A stretch of 64,000 nt of DNA from JAHRVQ01 sp051278195. Its GTDB lineage: Bacteria; Pseudomonadota; Gammaproteobacteria; Pseudomonadales; Azotimanducaceae. Under the pieces are notes generated by a model. That model did no database searches. It had not been told where the DNA came from and saw only the letters and a list, made by a program, of their open reading frames with translations. Position 1 is the first letter of the stretch. The number at the start of each line of letters is the position of its first letter. Positions 56,259-64,000 of this stretch are shown one piece after another. Location of the stretch: contig JBNMQM010000006.1 in assembly GCA_051278195.1 (NCBI GenBank), positions 48,588-112,587 on the forward strand, in the 5' to 3' direction. The position numbers and the translations under genes were made by a program.

Positions 56259-57232
56259 GCAGCTCTGACACTCTCATCGATCAATTGTATTGTTTCACTA
56301 TCGAGTGGGCCGGCTTTTTCGGCGGCAAGACATTCGTATAACTGAGCGCGATTTACTACTCCCAGCACCACGGTATCAACACCTGGCATGCTGAGAGCAT
56401 ACTGATGTGCAAGGAACGCAGCGCTCACACCACGCGCTTCTGCCAAGGCTCGAAAACCTGCTGCTCTTTCAAAATCCTTCGCCTCGGCCGAGGCAGGATC
56501 TACCACACGGTCAATGGCTGTCGTCAGCGAGCCCGCGGCAACCGCTCGAATACCCATGACGCCAACACCCTTGTCGTGAGCACGTTGAATCACACCCCGA
56601 GGGTCCGCTACTTCAGCACTAATTGGCATGCTGCCACCGCTATCTAACAAGTTCGTCATAGCTTGAATAACATCAGGCTTCTGATCAGCGTCTAGCACCG
56701 AATAATTCGCGGACTGAACACTGGCCGCAGTGACGCCCCAGCCACCAATTCTGCCTTCGGCTTTCAATTTTTCAAATGTTCGAACAACATGGTCCTGATA
56801 ATTTCGCCACTCCACTGCGGCCTGAGACAATATTTCGGGCCGATTACTGTCCTGCCAGCCGTCGGGAATGACGTAACCATGGAGAATAAAAAGATCAATA
56901 AAGTCGCGCTTCATTCGTGCACAACTTTTATCCAGCGAACGGATCAATTTAGGCTCAATCTCGCTGGCGTCAACGCCGCCAACCAGACATTTAGTCGTGA
57001 GCCGAAGGTCTTCCGGGTAACCATCTTCGAAAGCGAGCCCCATCACTGTTTCCGCCTCGCCGCGGCCGTACATGGGCGCCATGTCGAACAAATTAACCCC
57101 GCCGGTATAAGCATCATAGACAGTTCTAATCGCCTCGTCCCGAGTTGTCTCACCCCACACTTGGCCGATACCACCACCGCCAAGCGTAAGACGACCGACA
57201 CCTTCGAGCTTGCCTAAATTTGATTGCTTCAT
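56255..57232 (-). CDS. Aldo/keto reductase
   Basis: 325 residues of the NADPH-dependent aldo/keto reductase barrel: NLFDMAPMYGRGEAETVMGLAF (Asp and Tyr of the active site), RLTTKCLVGG (Lys), LFILHGYVIPDG (His), and a C-terminal AHQYALSMPGVDTVVLGVVN. The ATG at 57232 has AGAG 5 bases upstream; GTG two codons earlier is the alternative. It resembles the D-threo-aldose/galactose dehydrogenase group, but the substrate is not clear. Confidence 0.88.
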   Translation of the reverse strand: MKQSNLGKLEGVGRLTLGGGGIGQVWGETTRDEAIRTVYDAYTGGVNLFDMAPMYGRGEAETVMGLAFEDGYPEDLRLTTKCLVGGVDASEIEPKLIRSLDKSCARMKRDFIDLFILHGYVIPDGWQDSNRPEILSQAAVEWRNYQDHVVRTFEKLKAEGRIGGWGVTAASVQSANYSVLDADQKPDVIQAMTNLLDSGGSMPISAEVADPRGVIQRAHDKGVGVMGIRAVAAGSLTTAIDRVVDPASAEAKDFERAAGFRALAEARGVSAAFLAHQYALSMPGVDTVVLGVVNRAQLYECLAAEKAGPLDSETIQLIDESVRAA

Positions 57233-57265
57233 CGTCACTCTCTATTAAGATTCTCTTCTAAGTTT

Positions 57266-57304
57266 TTATTTAAAGTTCTTACTTAAAGCTATTACTTAAA
57301 GTTC
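57266..57304. repeat. Three tandem 13-base units
   Basis: ttatttaaagttc, ttacttaaagcta, ttacttaaagttc: three contiguous units with few changes, in the gap between the MATE gene and the aldo/keto reductase. It is AT-rich, so it may be part of a promoter. Confidence 0.8.
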
Positions 57305-57307
57305 TTT

Positions 57308-58705
57308 TTAGGTTCTTTCCTTAATGGACCTTAAACCAGCCAACTGCATGATCCGTTGTTGATCGCGGCTGGTTTTCCACAGCCGGATGGAAATCAATAA
57401 TGCTGCCGTACCCACGCCCATAGTAAGACCGATCCAGAATCCATAGACCCCCATCGGCTCGCCGATCAAACCGAAACCCAGTATGCATTCCATGGGCAAG
57501 CCAACGCCCCAAAAACTAAATATCGCGATCCACATAGGCATCCGAGTGTCCTTGTAGCCACGCAAAGCGCCGGACGCTGTCGACTGTATGGCGTCGAGCA
57601 CCAAAAAGCCGGTGACGAACAGCAATAGATTCGCTGCTTGACTCGCAACTGCTACATCCTTGGTGTAAAAGCTCACCAGGTCGAACCTGAAAAAGTAGAC
57701 AAAGATCGAACCGCACAGCGCAATGACTACGGTTGTAACCATCGCCAGTACCGCGGTCGTTCTTGCATCTAGAATCTCTGCTGAACCCACTCGAAACCCA
57801 ATTCGAATCGTCGCCGCCATCCCCAAAGCCATAGCAGGCATAAATAAAATCCCATTCAGACTTAGCGCAATATTGTGTGCAGAAACAGTGTCTGCACCAA
57901 GCCGACCGAGCAACAGAGTCGTAAAGGAAAACAGCCCCACCTCAGCAAAGATAGAGGCTCCAATTGGTAGGCCAATAATCAACAAAGGTTTAATCCGGCT
58001 CCAATCAGGAAAACTGAAACGCTGCCGCCAACCTGTTATATCGAAACGCTTACGAGAGACCACAATGATAATCATCGCAAGCTGAAACCAATTAATAATC
58101 GCGTTGGCCAGACCACAACCCGCACCGCCCATTTCAGGCAGGCCGAACTTGCCGTAGATCAACACGTAATTGAGCGGAATCTTAAGACACAACGCCGTAA
58201 TCGCAATAAACATTGCGGGGCGTGTGATGCCCATACCATCTGCAAGAAAGCGCAAACAGAAGAAACACATTAATGCGGGAAAGCCTAGCGAGGCCATGGC
58301 AAGGTAAGGAATGGAAATAGCAGAAGCCACTGGGTCTACGCCGACCCAATCGTAGACCGGGCCAATGTTGTTCAGGATCAAAGCACCAACCAGGCCGCCC
58401 AAAAGCGCCATCCAGAGCCCCTGCCGAATCACCTCGCCGATCTCAGAATAATCCCGGGCACCATTCAGTTGCGCGATGGTTGGCGTGAGCGCTTGAATCA
58501 ATCCCATCATCAGCAACATCACCGGCCACAGTAGACTGCCACCCAATGCCACACCGGCAAGATCAGCAGAGCCATATTGGCCAGCCATAATCGCATCACT
58601 GACGCCCATGCCCATCTGTGCTAGCTGCGCCCCCATAAGGGGCAAAGCGATATGGAACAGTCGACGGGTTTCAATCGCCAGACCGGGCTTGGGGGTATCG
58701 ATCAT
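57308..58705 (-). CDS. MATE-family multidrug efflux transporter
   Basis: 465 residues with about twelve membrane segments in two halves, the NorM layout: ALPLMGAQLAQMGMGVSDAIMAGQYG at the start (given here only as a landmark), GLIQALTPTIAQLNGA, and AEVGLFSFTTLLLGRLG beginning the second half. Na+ or H+-coupled export of cationic compounds is the usual role. It is a single gene with the tandem repeat region just upstream of its neighbour. Confidence 0.93.
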   Translation of the reverse strand: MIDTPKPGLAIETRRLFHIALPLMGAQLAQMGMGVSDAIMAGQYGSADLAGVALGGSLLWPVMLLMMGLIQALTPTIAQLNGARDYSEIGEVIRQGLWMALLGGLVGALILNNIGPVYDWVGVDPVASAISIPYLAMASLGFPALMCFFCLRFLADGMGITRPAMFIAITALCLKIPLNYVLIYGKFGLPEMGGAGCGLANAIINWFQLAMIIIVVSRKRFDITGWRQRFSFPDWSRIKPLLIIGLPIGASIFAEVGLFSFTTLLLGRLGADTVSAHNIALSLNGILFMPAMALGMAATIRIGFRVGSAEILDARTTAVLAMVTTVVIALCGSIFVYFFRFDLVSFYTKDVAVASQAANLLLFVTGFLVLDAIQSTASGALRGYKDTRMPMWIAIFSFWGVGLPMECILGFGLIGEPMGVYGFWIGLTMGVGTAALLISIRLWKTSRDQQRIMQLAGLRSIKERT

Positions 58706-58803
58706 AGTGCTCTAATTTCTAATCATGACGCTTAGGACGAAGCCGACAGCCATCTCTAATGAAAGGTCTAGTCAAAGATCTACAGTAATGCCTTGCAGAG
58801 GGC

Positions 58804-60894
58804 TCAACCCGCTTCGACTTCTACCGGCACTCCGGTCATAAATGCTTGATTACTGAGCTTCTCAAAACTACCGGGACCCGAGGGCAACAACTCATTGGCA
58901 TTACTACCCGGATACTTCTTCGCCACAGTCATACCCGTATTTTGGTGACCCCAGCCATGTGTCATCGCCACGGTGCCCGGTTTCAAATCTTCATCCAGGG
59001 AAACCAGCGACTCAACATCACCAAAATCATTATGGATACGAACCTTCGATCCATCACCTAGGTTACGCGCACGCGCATCATCGGGATGCATAAAAAGCGG
59101 ATTGTTTTGTTGCTTGGCGCGCTTCAATGATTTCACATTATGGAACCAACTATTCACCATATAGTTGGTACGACGAGAAATCAGCTTTAGCGGCTGCTCG
59201 TTGGTATCCATATCAGCAAAAATCTCGGCACAACGACCTAACGCTTCAGTGAACATTGGCGGGCAACAATCAATCCGCTGGGATTCTGTTTGAATCCATT
59301 GATCAAAAAAGTTACCCGGCAGATTACGATCCAAAACAGCCGTTTGATGTGGGCGCGTTTTCATATCCTCAATGCTAGTGTCTGACTGCCGCAGCATATG
59401 ATCGAGGCGGCCAAATAAATTGGTTTCATCGATATTATCTAGAACAGAATCAAAACCCTGTGCCTGTTCGATTTTACCTAGTATCCACCACTCCGGACGT
59501 CGCTCAGCTTTAGGCGGCACAATAAAATTAGTGTATTGAACAAACGGTTGATGCTGCATGCCAAGACCACACATATTGATATCTTCGCGTTCATACATAT
59601 CAGTTGCCGGTAGAACATAGTCTGCAACATGTGCCGTCGCGGTCGGATAAATATCGATCACCATCAGAAACTCAAGCTGCTCGAAAGCGGCTTTTAGTCG
59701 CTTACTGTTGCCCACGGAAATCAGTGGGTTGCCAGAGATGACCACCATCGCCTTAATCGGGTTTTCTTCCGCTTCGATCATGTCGGCCATTAAGTTGCCG
59801 GGCAGAGAACCACGGATTTTCCTAATCTCACCAAACGGACTATCAAAGAAGGGCGACTCGCCATTCACCCTGCCAGCCTTCGCAGCAGGATAAAAACCTT
59901 TGCCGTAATAGTTGCCACCGGGCTTATCGAAATTGCCCGTACAAACACTCAGCATAAACAACAACCAGTAGGCGATAGTCCCTTGTCTGCCCATATTGAC
60001 CCCGGTCGACATATAGACTGCCGCACTACTCGCCGCGGCAAATTCGTCCGCTAACGATTTGATCTCGACGGCGCTCAAACCAACAACATGAGCGACGCTC
60101 TCCGGGGAATAGTCGGCAATAAACGCCTTAAGCTCTGCTATATGATCTCCGTGTTCAGCGAGATAAGCGTCATCAAACTGCCCAGTAGCTTCCAGATGAT
60201 GCAGCAGTGCTGCCATTAAATAGACGTCGGTATCAGGATTTACCTGCACGATCTCACCAATGCCTTTTAGGGTTTCGTTTACCCGTGGATCAACGAAACG
60301 TAATTTGGCGCCGCGCTTCTCTGCGTCCCGGAGCGCTTTCACCGGATCTGCGATCGAGATAAAACTCATATGAGATATGCGCGGGTTGGCTCCGAAGGCG
60401 AGTAGGAAGTCGGTGCGCTCGATGTCTGGGATCGGATGAATCGTGCTGGAGCCGAACATTGCCTCGCTACCGGCAAACTTATTGGTGCAATCTTGAGTAC
60501 CGGAGCTAAAGTTGGAACGAACCCCGTTTTTGACCAAAAACGAGCCAATGGCTGGGCCAGCCAGAGCGTTGAAGGCGAGCGGGTTGCCGCCGTAGGAACC
60601 AATCGCTTTGCTGCCATATTTGTCTTTGATTTCCTGCAGCCGAGCGGCAATACCAGATGCGGCCTCATCCCAGCTAACCCGCTGTAACTCACCGTCCACT
60701 CGCTTCTGAGGGTACATGAGACGGTCTGGATCCTGGTGGATCTCGAGGGTGGCAATACCTTTATGACAGGCAAAGCCCTTAGTCACGGGGTGATCCTTAT
60801 CTGGCTTAAGGGATACGATCTGGTCGTTCTCGACTTCCGCGATCAATGCACAAGACGGCTCACAAACTCGACAAAATGTGTGGTGGCGTTCCAT
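58804..60894 (-). CDS. Molybdopterin oxidoreductase (DMSO-reductase family)
   Basis: 696 residues. The N-terminal [4Fe-4S] ligands are C8, C11, C15 and C43 (CRVCEPSC ... GFACHKG). Then come VSWDEAASGIAARL, a probable Mo-ligand cysteine in SGTQDCTNKF (about 134-143), FGANPRISHMSF and a C-terminal cofactor-binding domain (MVNSWFHN ... MTHGWGHQNTG). It has no twin-arginine signal, so it is cytoplasmic, and no partner subunits are next to it. It resembles stand-alone formate-dehydrogenase-like or acetylene-hydratase-like proteins of unknown substrate. It needs bis-MGD, for which mobA is present at 7.9 kb. Confidence 0.9.
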   Translation of the reverse strand: MERHHTFCRVCEPSCALIAEVENDQIVSLKPDKDHPVTKGFACHKGIATLEIHQDPDRLMYPQKRVDGELQRVSWDEAASGIAARLQEIKDKYGSKAIGSYGGNPLAFNALAGPAIGSFLVKNGVRSNFSSGTQDCTNKFAGSEAMFGSSTIHPIPDIERTDFLLAFGANPRISHMSFISIADPVKALRDAEKRGAKLRFVDPRVNETLKGIGEIVQVNPDTDVYLMAALLHHLEATGQFDDAYLAEHGDHIAELKAFIADYSPESVAHVVGLSAVEIKSLADEFAAASSAAVYMSTGVNMGRQGTIAYWLLFMLSVCTGNFDKPGGNYYGKGFYPAAKAGRVNGESPFFDSPFGEIRKIRGSLPGNLMADMIEAEENPIKAMVVISGNPLISVGNSKRLKAAFEQLEFLMVIDIYPTATAHVADYVLPATDMYEREDINMCGLGMQHQPFVQYTNFIVPPKAERRPEWWILGKIEQAQGFDSVLDNIDETNLFGRLDHMLRQSDTSIEDMKTRPHQTAVLDRNLPGNFFDQWIQTESQRIDCCPPMFTEALGRCAEIFADMDTNEQPLKLISRRTNYMVNSWFHNVKSLKRAKQQNNPLFMHPDDARARNLGDGSKVRIHNDFGDVESLVSLDEDLKPGTVAMTHGWGHQNTGMTVAKKYPGSNANELLPSGPGSFEKLSNQAFMTGVPVEVEAG

Positions 60895-61047
60895 CTACTT
60901 TTTCTCTCAACTATCAATAATGCGCCGAATATAGCACGGCATTTCGTGATTGGTCAGTTAAGACCTTTCCTCAAATTCTCAGATCATGTACAACAACCGA
61001 TCGAATTTGTCTCTTGAACCCACCCTTTAAGTCTAAAGGAGCATTAC

Positions 61048-62289
61048 ATGTCCGAAACAGGTAAAGACACGGCTGAACAGGCCGAATTTCGCGTCCATTG
61101 CCAGAAATGGCTAGCTGAAAATCATCCTGGGCAACCCCCCGTTCATATTCCCCAGGGTGCACTGGAACTTAGCGATCCAGCGGCTTTGGAATGGCTGCAG
61201 AAGTGGCAGAAGTCTGCTTATGACGCTGGGCTGATCGGCGCAGACTATAGCGAAGACTGTGGCGGTGGCGGCAAAACTGACTGTCAATCTGTCGCTAACC
61301 AGGAAATGCAAAAAGCCAAGACGCCGTTCTTGCCCAATCTTATCGGCCTCGGTATGGCAGCACCCACTGTGTACTTCCACGCTCAGGAAGGCACCAAACA
61401 AGAACTACTACCAAAACTGCTCTCGGGTGAAGAAATCTGGTGCCAGGGTTTCAGTGAGCCAGGCGCTGGTTCTGATCTTGCCAACCAACAAACTTTCGCC
61501 CGCAAAGAAGGCGATAGTTGGGTCATTAACGGCCACAAGGTCTGGACTTCCCTGGCCCACTTTGCGAGCTGGATGATCCTGCTATGCAGAACTTCCAAAG
61601 ATGATAAATACAATGGCCTGTCCTATTTTGCTGTGCCAATCAAGTCGGCGCTGGGTAAAGGCGTGACCGTCCGGCCACTGATCAAGATGACAGGCGAGAC
61701 GGGCTTTAACGAAGTGATATTCGAAGACTTCGTCGTAGAAGACAAATACCGCTTAGATGATGTCGGTGCCGGCTGGAAGGTCGCGATGACAACTCTGTCT
61801 CACGAACGAGGCGCTGGCCCACTCACCACGCCGTCCGCAGGCGGGCAGGTTAACGAGAAAGAAAACGGCGCATCTATCGGTAGCGCCGTAGCTCTGATTG
61901 ATCTGGCCAAAGCCTCTTATCGCAATGGTAAAACGGCCGCGGATGATGGCGCGATTCGTGACCAGATTATGCAGCTGATGATTCGCCAAGAAGGCTTTCG
62001 CCAGAACCAACGTCGCATCGGTGTAAAACCATTGAACGTTCACCCCATGCGACTGCCACTCCAGTTCAAACTGGTCGCCACCGAAATGGGTCAGGATATT
62101 GCCGAGCTCGCGTATGAGATCCAAGGCGCAGCCAGCAGTCTGTATGTGAACGATGAAAATGCAGTGGCCGGCGGCCAATGGCAATTAGCTTATATGAACA
62201 GCTTCGGCGTCACGATTGCCGCCGGCGCGAATGAAGTTCAACGCAACATTCTTGGCGAGCGGGTTCTAAATCTCGCTAAGTCTAAGTAA
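61048..62289 (+). CDS. Acyl-CoA dehydrogenase
   Basis: 413 residues of the FAD-dependent acyl-CoA dehydrogenase fold: GADYSEDCGGGGKT, WCQGFSEPGAGSDLAN (about 130-145), SWVINGHKVWTSLAHFASW, MTGETGFNEVIFEDFVV, and a C-terminal helical domain ending GANEVQRNILGERVL. A strong AGGAG precedes the ATG. It is followed 12 bases later by a second, less similar family member; such pairs often form heteromeric dehydrogenases acting on sterol or branched acyl-CoAs. Confidence 0.94.
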   Translation: MSETGKDTAEQAEFRVHCQKWLAENHPGQPPVHIPQGALELSDPAALEWLQKWQKSAYDAGLIGADYSEDCGGGGKTDCQSVANQEMQKAKTPFLPNLIGLGMAAPTVYFHAQEGTKQELLPKLLSGEEIWCQGFSEPGAGSDLANQQTFARKEGDSWVINGHKVWTSLAHFASWMILLCRTSKDDKYNGLSYFAVPIKSALGKGVTVRPLIKMTGETGFNEVIFEDFVVEDKYRLDDVGAGWKVAMTTLSHERGAGPLTTPSAGGQVNEKENGASIGSAVALIDLAKASYRNGKTAADDGAIRDQIMQLMIRQEGFRQNQRRIGVKPLNVHPMRLPLQFKLVATEMGQDIAELAYEIQGAASSLYVNDENAVAGGQWQLAYMNSFGVTIAAGANEVQRNILGERVLNLAKSK

Positions 62290-62301
62290 GGGAGTTAGCA
62301 C

Positions 62302-63432
62302 ATGGCACAATCAATAAACTTTGGCTTTGGTGAAGACGAGACGATGCTGCGAGATTCCGCAGCCAAGTTTTTTGCCGACAACTGTGGTCCCAACAAAATT
62401 CATGGTCAGGTCGCCGATAATCCGGACATCCATCGCGCCATTGAAAGCAAATGGGACCAGGGACTCTGGAAGCAAATTACCGAACTCGGCTGGACCGCCG
62501 TTTGTGTACCTGAAGCTGCTGGCGGCATTGGTATGCCCGTCGTCGCTGCTGTTGCGATCGCGGAAGAAGCCGGCAAGGCTGCATTCCCATCACCTTTGAT
62601 TGCAACCCTTAACGCCACGTTTGCCGTTCGCGAATGCCAATCGGATGCCGCGATCAAATTGCTCGGCGAGATTGCCACCGGCACTTCTGCGACTCTGGCT
62701 ATTACTAACGAAAAAGGCTCCTGGGAGACCGCTGATACGGATGTGTCGGCCAATGGCGACACGCTCACCGGTATGGCATATTTTGTACAGGACGCACAAA
62801 AAGCCGATGTCTTGGTCGTTTCAGCAAAAACTGAAACTGGCGTTGCGCTTTACCGCGTCGACCCAAGCGCTGCCGGCGTAACACTTCACGCCGACGGCAT
62901 TATCGATCTAACTCGCGACCAGGCACACATTAGCTTTGATGCCGCACCTGCCGAACTGTTAGCAACCGATGGCGCAGAAGCCTTAACAAAAGCGCTACCC
63001 GCAATTCTGTGCATTACTGCAGCAGATATGATCGGCAGCGGCGAATGGCTACTGCAGACCACAACGGAATACGCACAAACTCGTGTTCAGTTCGACCGGC
63101 CTTTAGGGTTCTTTCAGGCCGTCAAACATCCACTAGTCAACGTGATGTTGGCCATCGATGCTGCCAAGTCGCTAACGTATAACGCTGCTTGCGCGATTGA
63201 CGAAGAACCAGAAACGGCTTTGAAACTTGCCCGTATGGCAAAGTCTGCAGCCAGTGATATGGCCGTATTCTCATCCAGCCGAGCCGTACAGTTTCATGGT
63301 GGGATTGGCTTTACCTGGGAATGTTATGTGCACTTGTTCTTTAAGCGGCAGATGCACAATCACATTCTTTACGGTGACGGTAAGTATCAGCGTGCTCAGC
63401 TCGCTGATCTGCTAATGGGTAAGGCTGCTTAG
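62302..63432 (+). CDS. Acyl-CoA dehydrogenase, second subunit-like
   Basis: 376 residues of the same fold but more divergent: MLRDSAAKFFADNCGP, GLWKQITELGWTAVCVPEAAGGIGM, YAQTRVQFDRPLGFFQAVKH (about 255-274) and the end QFHGGIGFTWECYVHLFFKR. GGGAG lies 7 bases before the ATG. Coupled to the gene upstream, it probably forms a mixed complex with it. No terminator is seen; the repeat region begins about 90 bases later. Confidence 0.94.
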   Translation: MAQSINFGFGEDETMLRDSAAKFFADNCGPNKIHGQVADNPDIHRAIESKWDQGLWKQITELGWTAVCVPEAAGGIGMPVVAAVAIAEEAGKAAFPSPLIATLNATFAVRECQSDAAIKLLGEIATGTSATLAITNEKGSWETADTDVSANGDTLTGMAYFVQDAQKADVLVVSAKTETGVALYRVDPSAAGVTLHADGIIDLTRDQAHISFDAAPAELLATDGAEALTKALPAILCITAADMIGSGEWLLQTTTEYAQTRVQFDRPLGFFQAVKHPLVNVMLAIDAAKSLTYNAACAIDEEPETALKLARMAKSAASDMAVFSSSRAVQFHGGIGFTWECYVHLFFKRQMHNHILYGDGKYQRAQLADLLMGKAA

Positions 63433-63522
63433 CAACAAGTCTGATGGGCCTGCTTGGGGCGCCCGCCTAGCGGGGCGAAGTCTAGTGAGTCTACTCTGGG
63501 TGAACCGGTCTGGTGAGCCGTT

Positions 63523-63656
63523 GAAGGTAGCGGGTACTTCTTTACTCCGCTGCTTGCGGCCCTCTGGGCTACCCTCGCTCCTTCGCGAGCCTAAGGTCTC
63601 GCTCTTCCGGTCGGCGCTACGCTTTAATGCTCCCCAAAGAAATACCCACTACCTTC
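63523..63656 (+). repeat. Palindromic element, copy A
   Basis: Outer arms 63523-63543 and 63636-63656 pair over 21 bases (gaaggtagcgggtacttctt with aagaaatacccactaccttc). The internal block 63551-63592 is shared with copy B and can form small hairpins (gccctctgggc; ctcgc...gcgag). Confidence 0.85.
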
Positions 63657-63798
63657 CGCCGGTCAGAGAATGTCGCATGAACTCCTTACTGCAGTGCGTA
63701 GAGCGGTAAAGCGAACGAGACGCGCAGCCCGGACGACATAGCTTTGGAATCACAGCGGTTAGCACGGCGAGCGATCTAAGAATGCCAGCGCAGGACCA

Positions 63799-63951
63799 GC
63801 CGACGGTAGTGGGGGTCCTTTGGCGAGCCTTAAAGCGCAGCGCCGACTGAGGGAGCGCGGGGGACGCCTAGTCACCTTAGGCTCGCGGAAGAACGAGGGT
63901 AGCCCGGAGGGCCGCAAGCCAGCGAGTTGAAGGACCCCCGCTGCCGTCGGC
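63799..63951 (-). repeat. Palindromic element, copy B (inverted)
   Basis: Outer arms 63799-63820 and 63930-63951 pair over 22 bases, although their sequence differs from that of copy A. On the minus strand the internal blocks follow the same order as in copy A, with an insert of about 13 bases after cctaaggt. Confidence 0.85.
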
Positions 63952-64000
63952 GATACCAACTACGCTTGAACTAGAAATAAAACTTGAACTATCTAAGAAA

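Larger units (their letters stand above)
63433..64000. repeat. Gene-free region with two inverted palindromic elements
   Basis: 567 bases without a credible gene. Element A is at 63523-63656 and element B at 63799-63951, in opposite orientation. Each is bounded by a long inverted repeat (21 and 22 bases, two wobble-type mismatches each) and contains the same internal blocks (gcttgcggccct, cgcgagcctaaggt, tcggcgct, cgcttta). The open frames here (63485-63709 plus, 63759-63959 minus) are readings of the repeat. Confidence 0.85.

Noticed and set aside
63523..63951. Integron attC sites
   Set aside because: The size and palindromic form are similar, but I could not find the paired core sites (GTTRRRY and RYYYAAC) at the arm ends, and there is no cassette gene or integrase.
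63485..63959. Two open frames (63485-63709 plus and 63759-63959 minus) sharing an LRPSGLPS..REPKV-like stretch
   Set aside because: Both are readings of the inverted repeat elements. The shared peptide reflects shared repeat DNA, and neither has a ribosome binding site or a recognisable fold.
1..64000. CRISPR arrays, rRNA, tRNA genes, insertion sequences and prophage
   Set aside because: No spaced direct-repeat array, no tRNA-like cloverleaf in the gaps I read, no transposase or phage gene was seen. Short tRNA-like folds could have been missed without a covariance search.

Overview
The window looks like the chromosome of a free-living, probably marine, gammaproteobacterium. Three conserved blocks support this: rpoE-mucA-mucB-rseC-mucD next to lepA-lepB-rnc-era-recO-acpS; ygfX-sdhE next to ygfZ; and prfB-lysS. 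A large TonB-dependent receptor, paired acyl-CoA dehydrogenases, MaoC-type hydratases and a thiolase/DUF35 pair suggest a heterotroph that degrades lipids or other acyl-CoA substrates. I cannot name the genus. GTG and TTG starts are common, and ATGA-type overlaps show tightly packed operons.

Layout. 1-4.3 kb: 3' part of a type II secretion secretin (gspD) and plsB. 4.2-7.8 kb (minus): rsmJ, a small unknown gene, tsaB and a YoaA/DinG helicase. 7.9-8.5 kb: mobA. 8.8-13.7 kb (minus): a lysine/alanine-rich histone H1-like protein, adk, relA, rlmD, then cysM to 14.7 kb. 14.8-15.6 kb: an orphan receiver-Hpt protein where other gammaproteobacteria keep the hybrid kinase gacS/barA. 15.6-25.4 kb (minus): acpS-recO-era-rnc-DUF4845-lepB-lepA and mucD-rseC-mucB-mucA-rpoE, the core of fatty-acid/RNA/secretion housekeeping and the sigma-E envelope-stress system. 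25.6-30.7 kb: nadB, ygfX/sdhE, ygfZ, an HDOD protein and an APH(6)-like kinase. 30.9-35.4 kb: a luciferase-like monooxygenase, an acyl-CoA dehydrogenase remnant, acnA and a small membrane protein. 35.4-38.8 kb (minus): ung, lysS, prfB (RF2, with its programmed frameshift).

38.9-46.1 kb holds the most notable gene: a TlpA/ResA-like redoxin whose active-site position is an in-frame TGA followed by a bacterial SECIS-like hairpin, so it is probably a selenoprotein. It is divergent from prfB. After it come coaE, a thiolase-DUF35 pair, a tyrosine phosphatase, a frameshifted FMN reductase, two MaoC-type hotdog proteins, a PHP-domain protein and a broken hydrolase. 46.2-54.3 kb: a TonB-dependent receptor and two gamma-glutamyltransferases flanking a lyase that appears to be exported. 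54.3-63.4 kb: a phosphodiesterase, dienelactone hydrolase, TRIC-type membrane protein, aldo/keto reductase, MATE exporter, molybdopterin oxidoreductase and two acyl-CoA dehydrogenases. 63.4-64.0 kb is gene-free and carries two inverted copies of a long palindromic element.

Links between genes: mobA makes the cofactor the molybdopterin oxidoreductase needs. RF2 is the factor that would compete with selenocysteine insertion in its neighbour. The receiver-Hpt protein probably serves a kinase encoded elsewhere. Three pseudogenes and several short tandem repeats show some decay between otherwise conserved operons.
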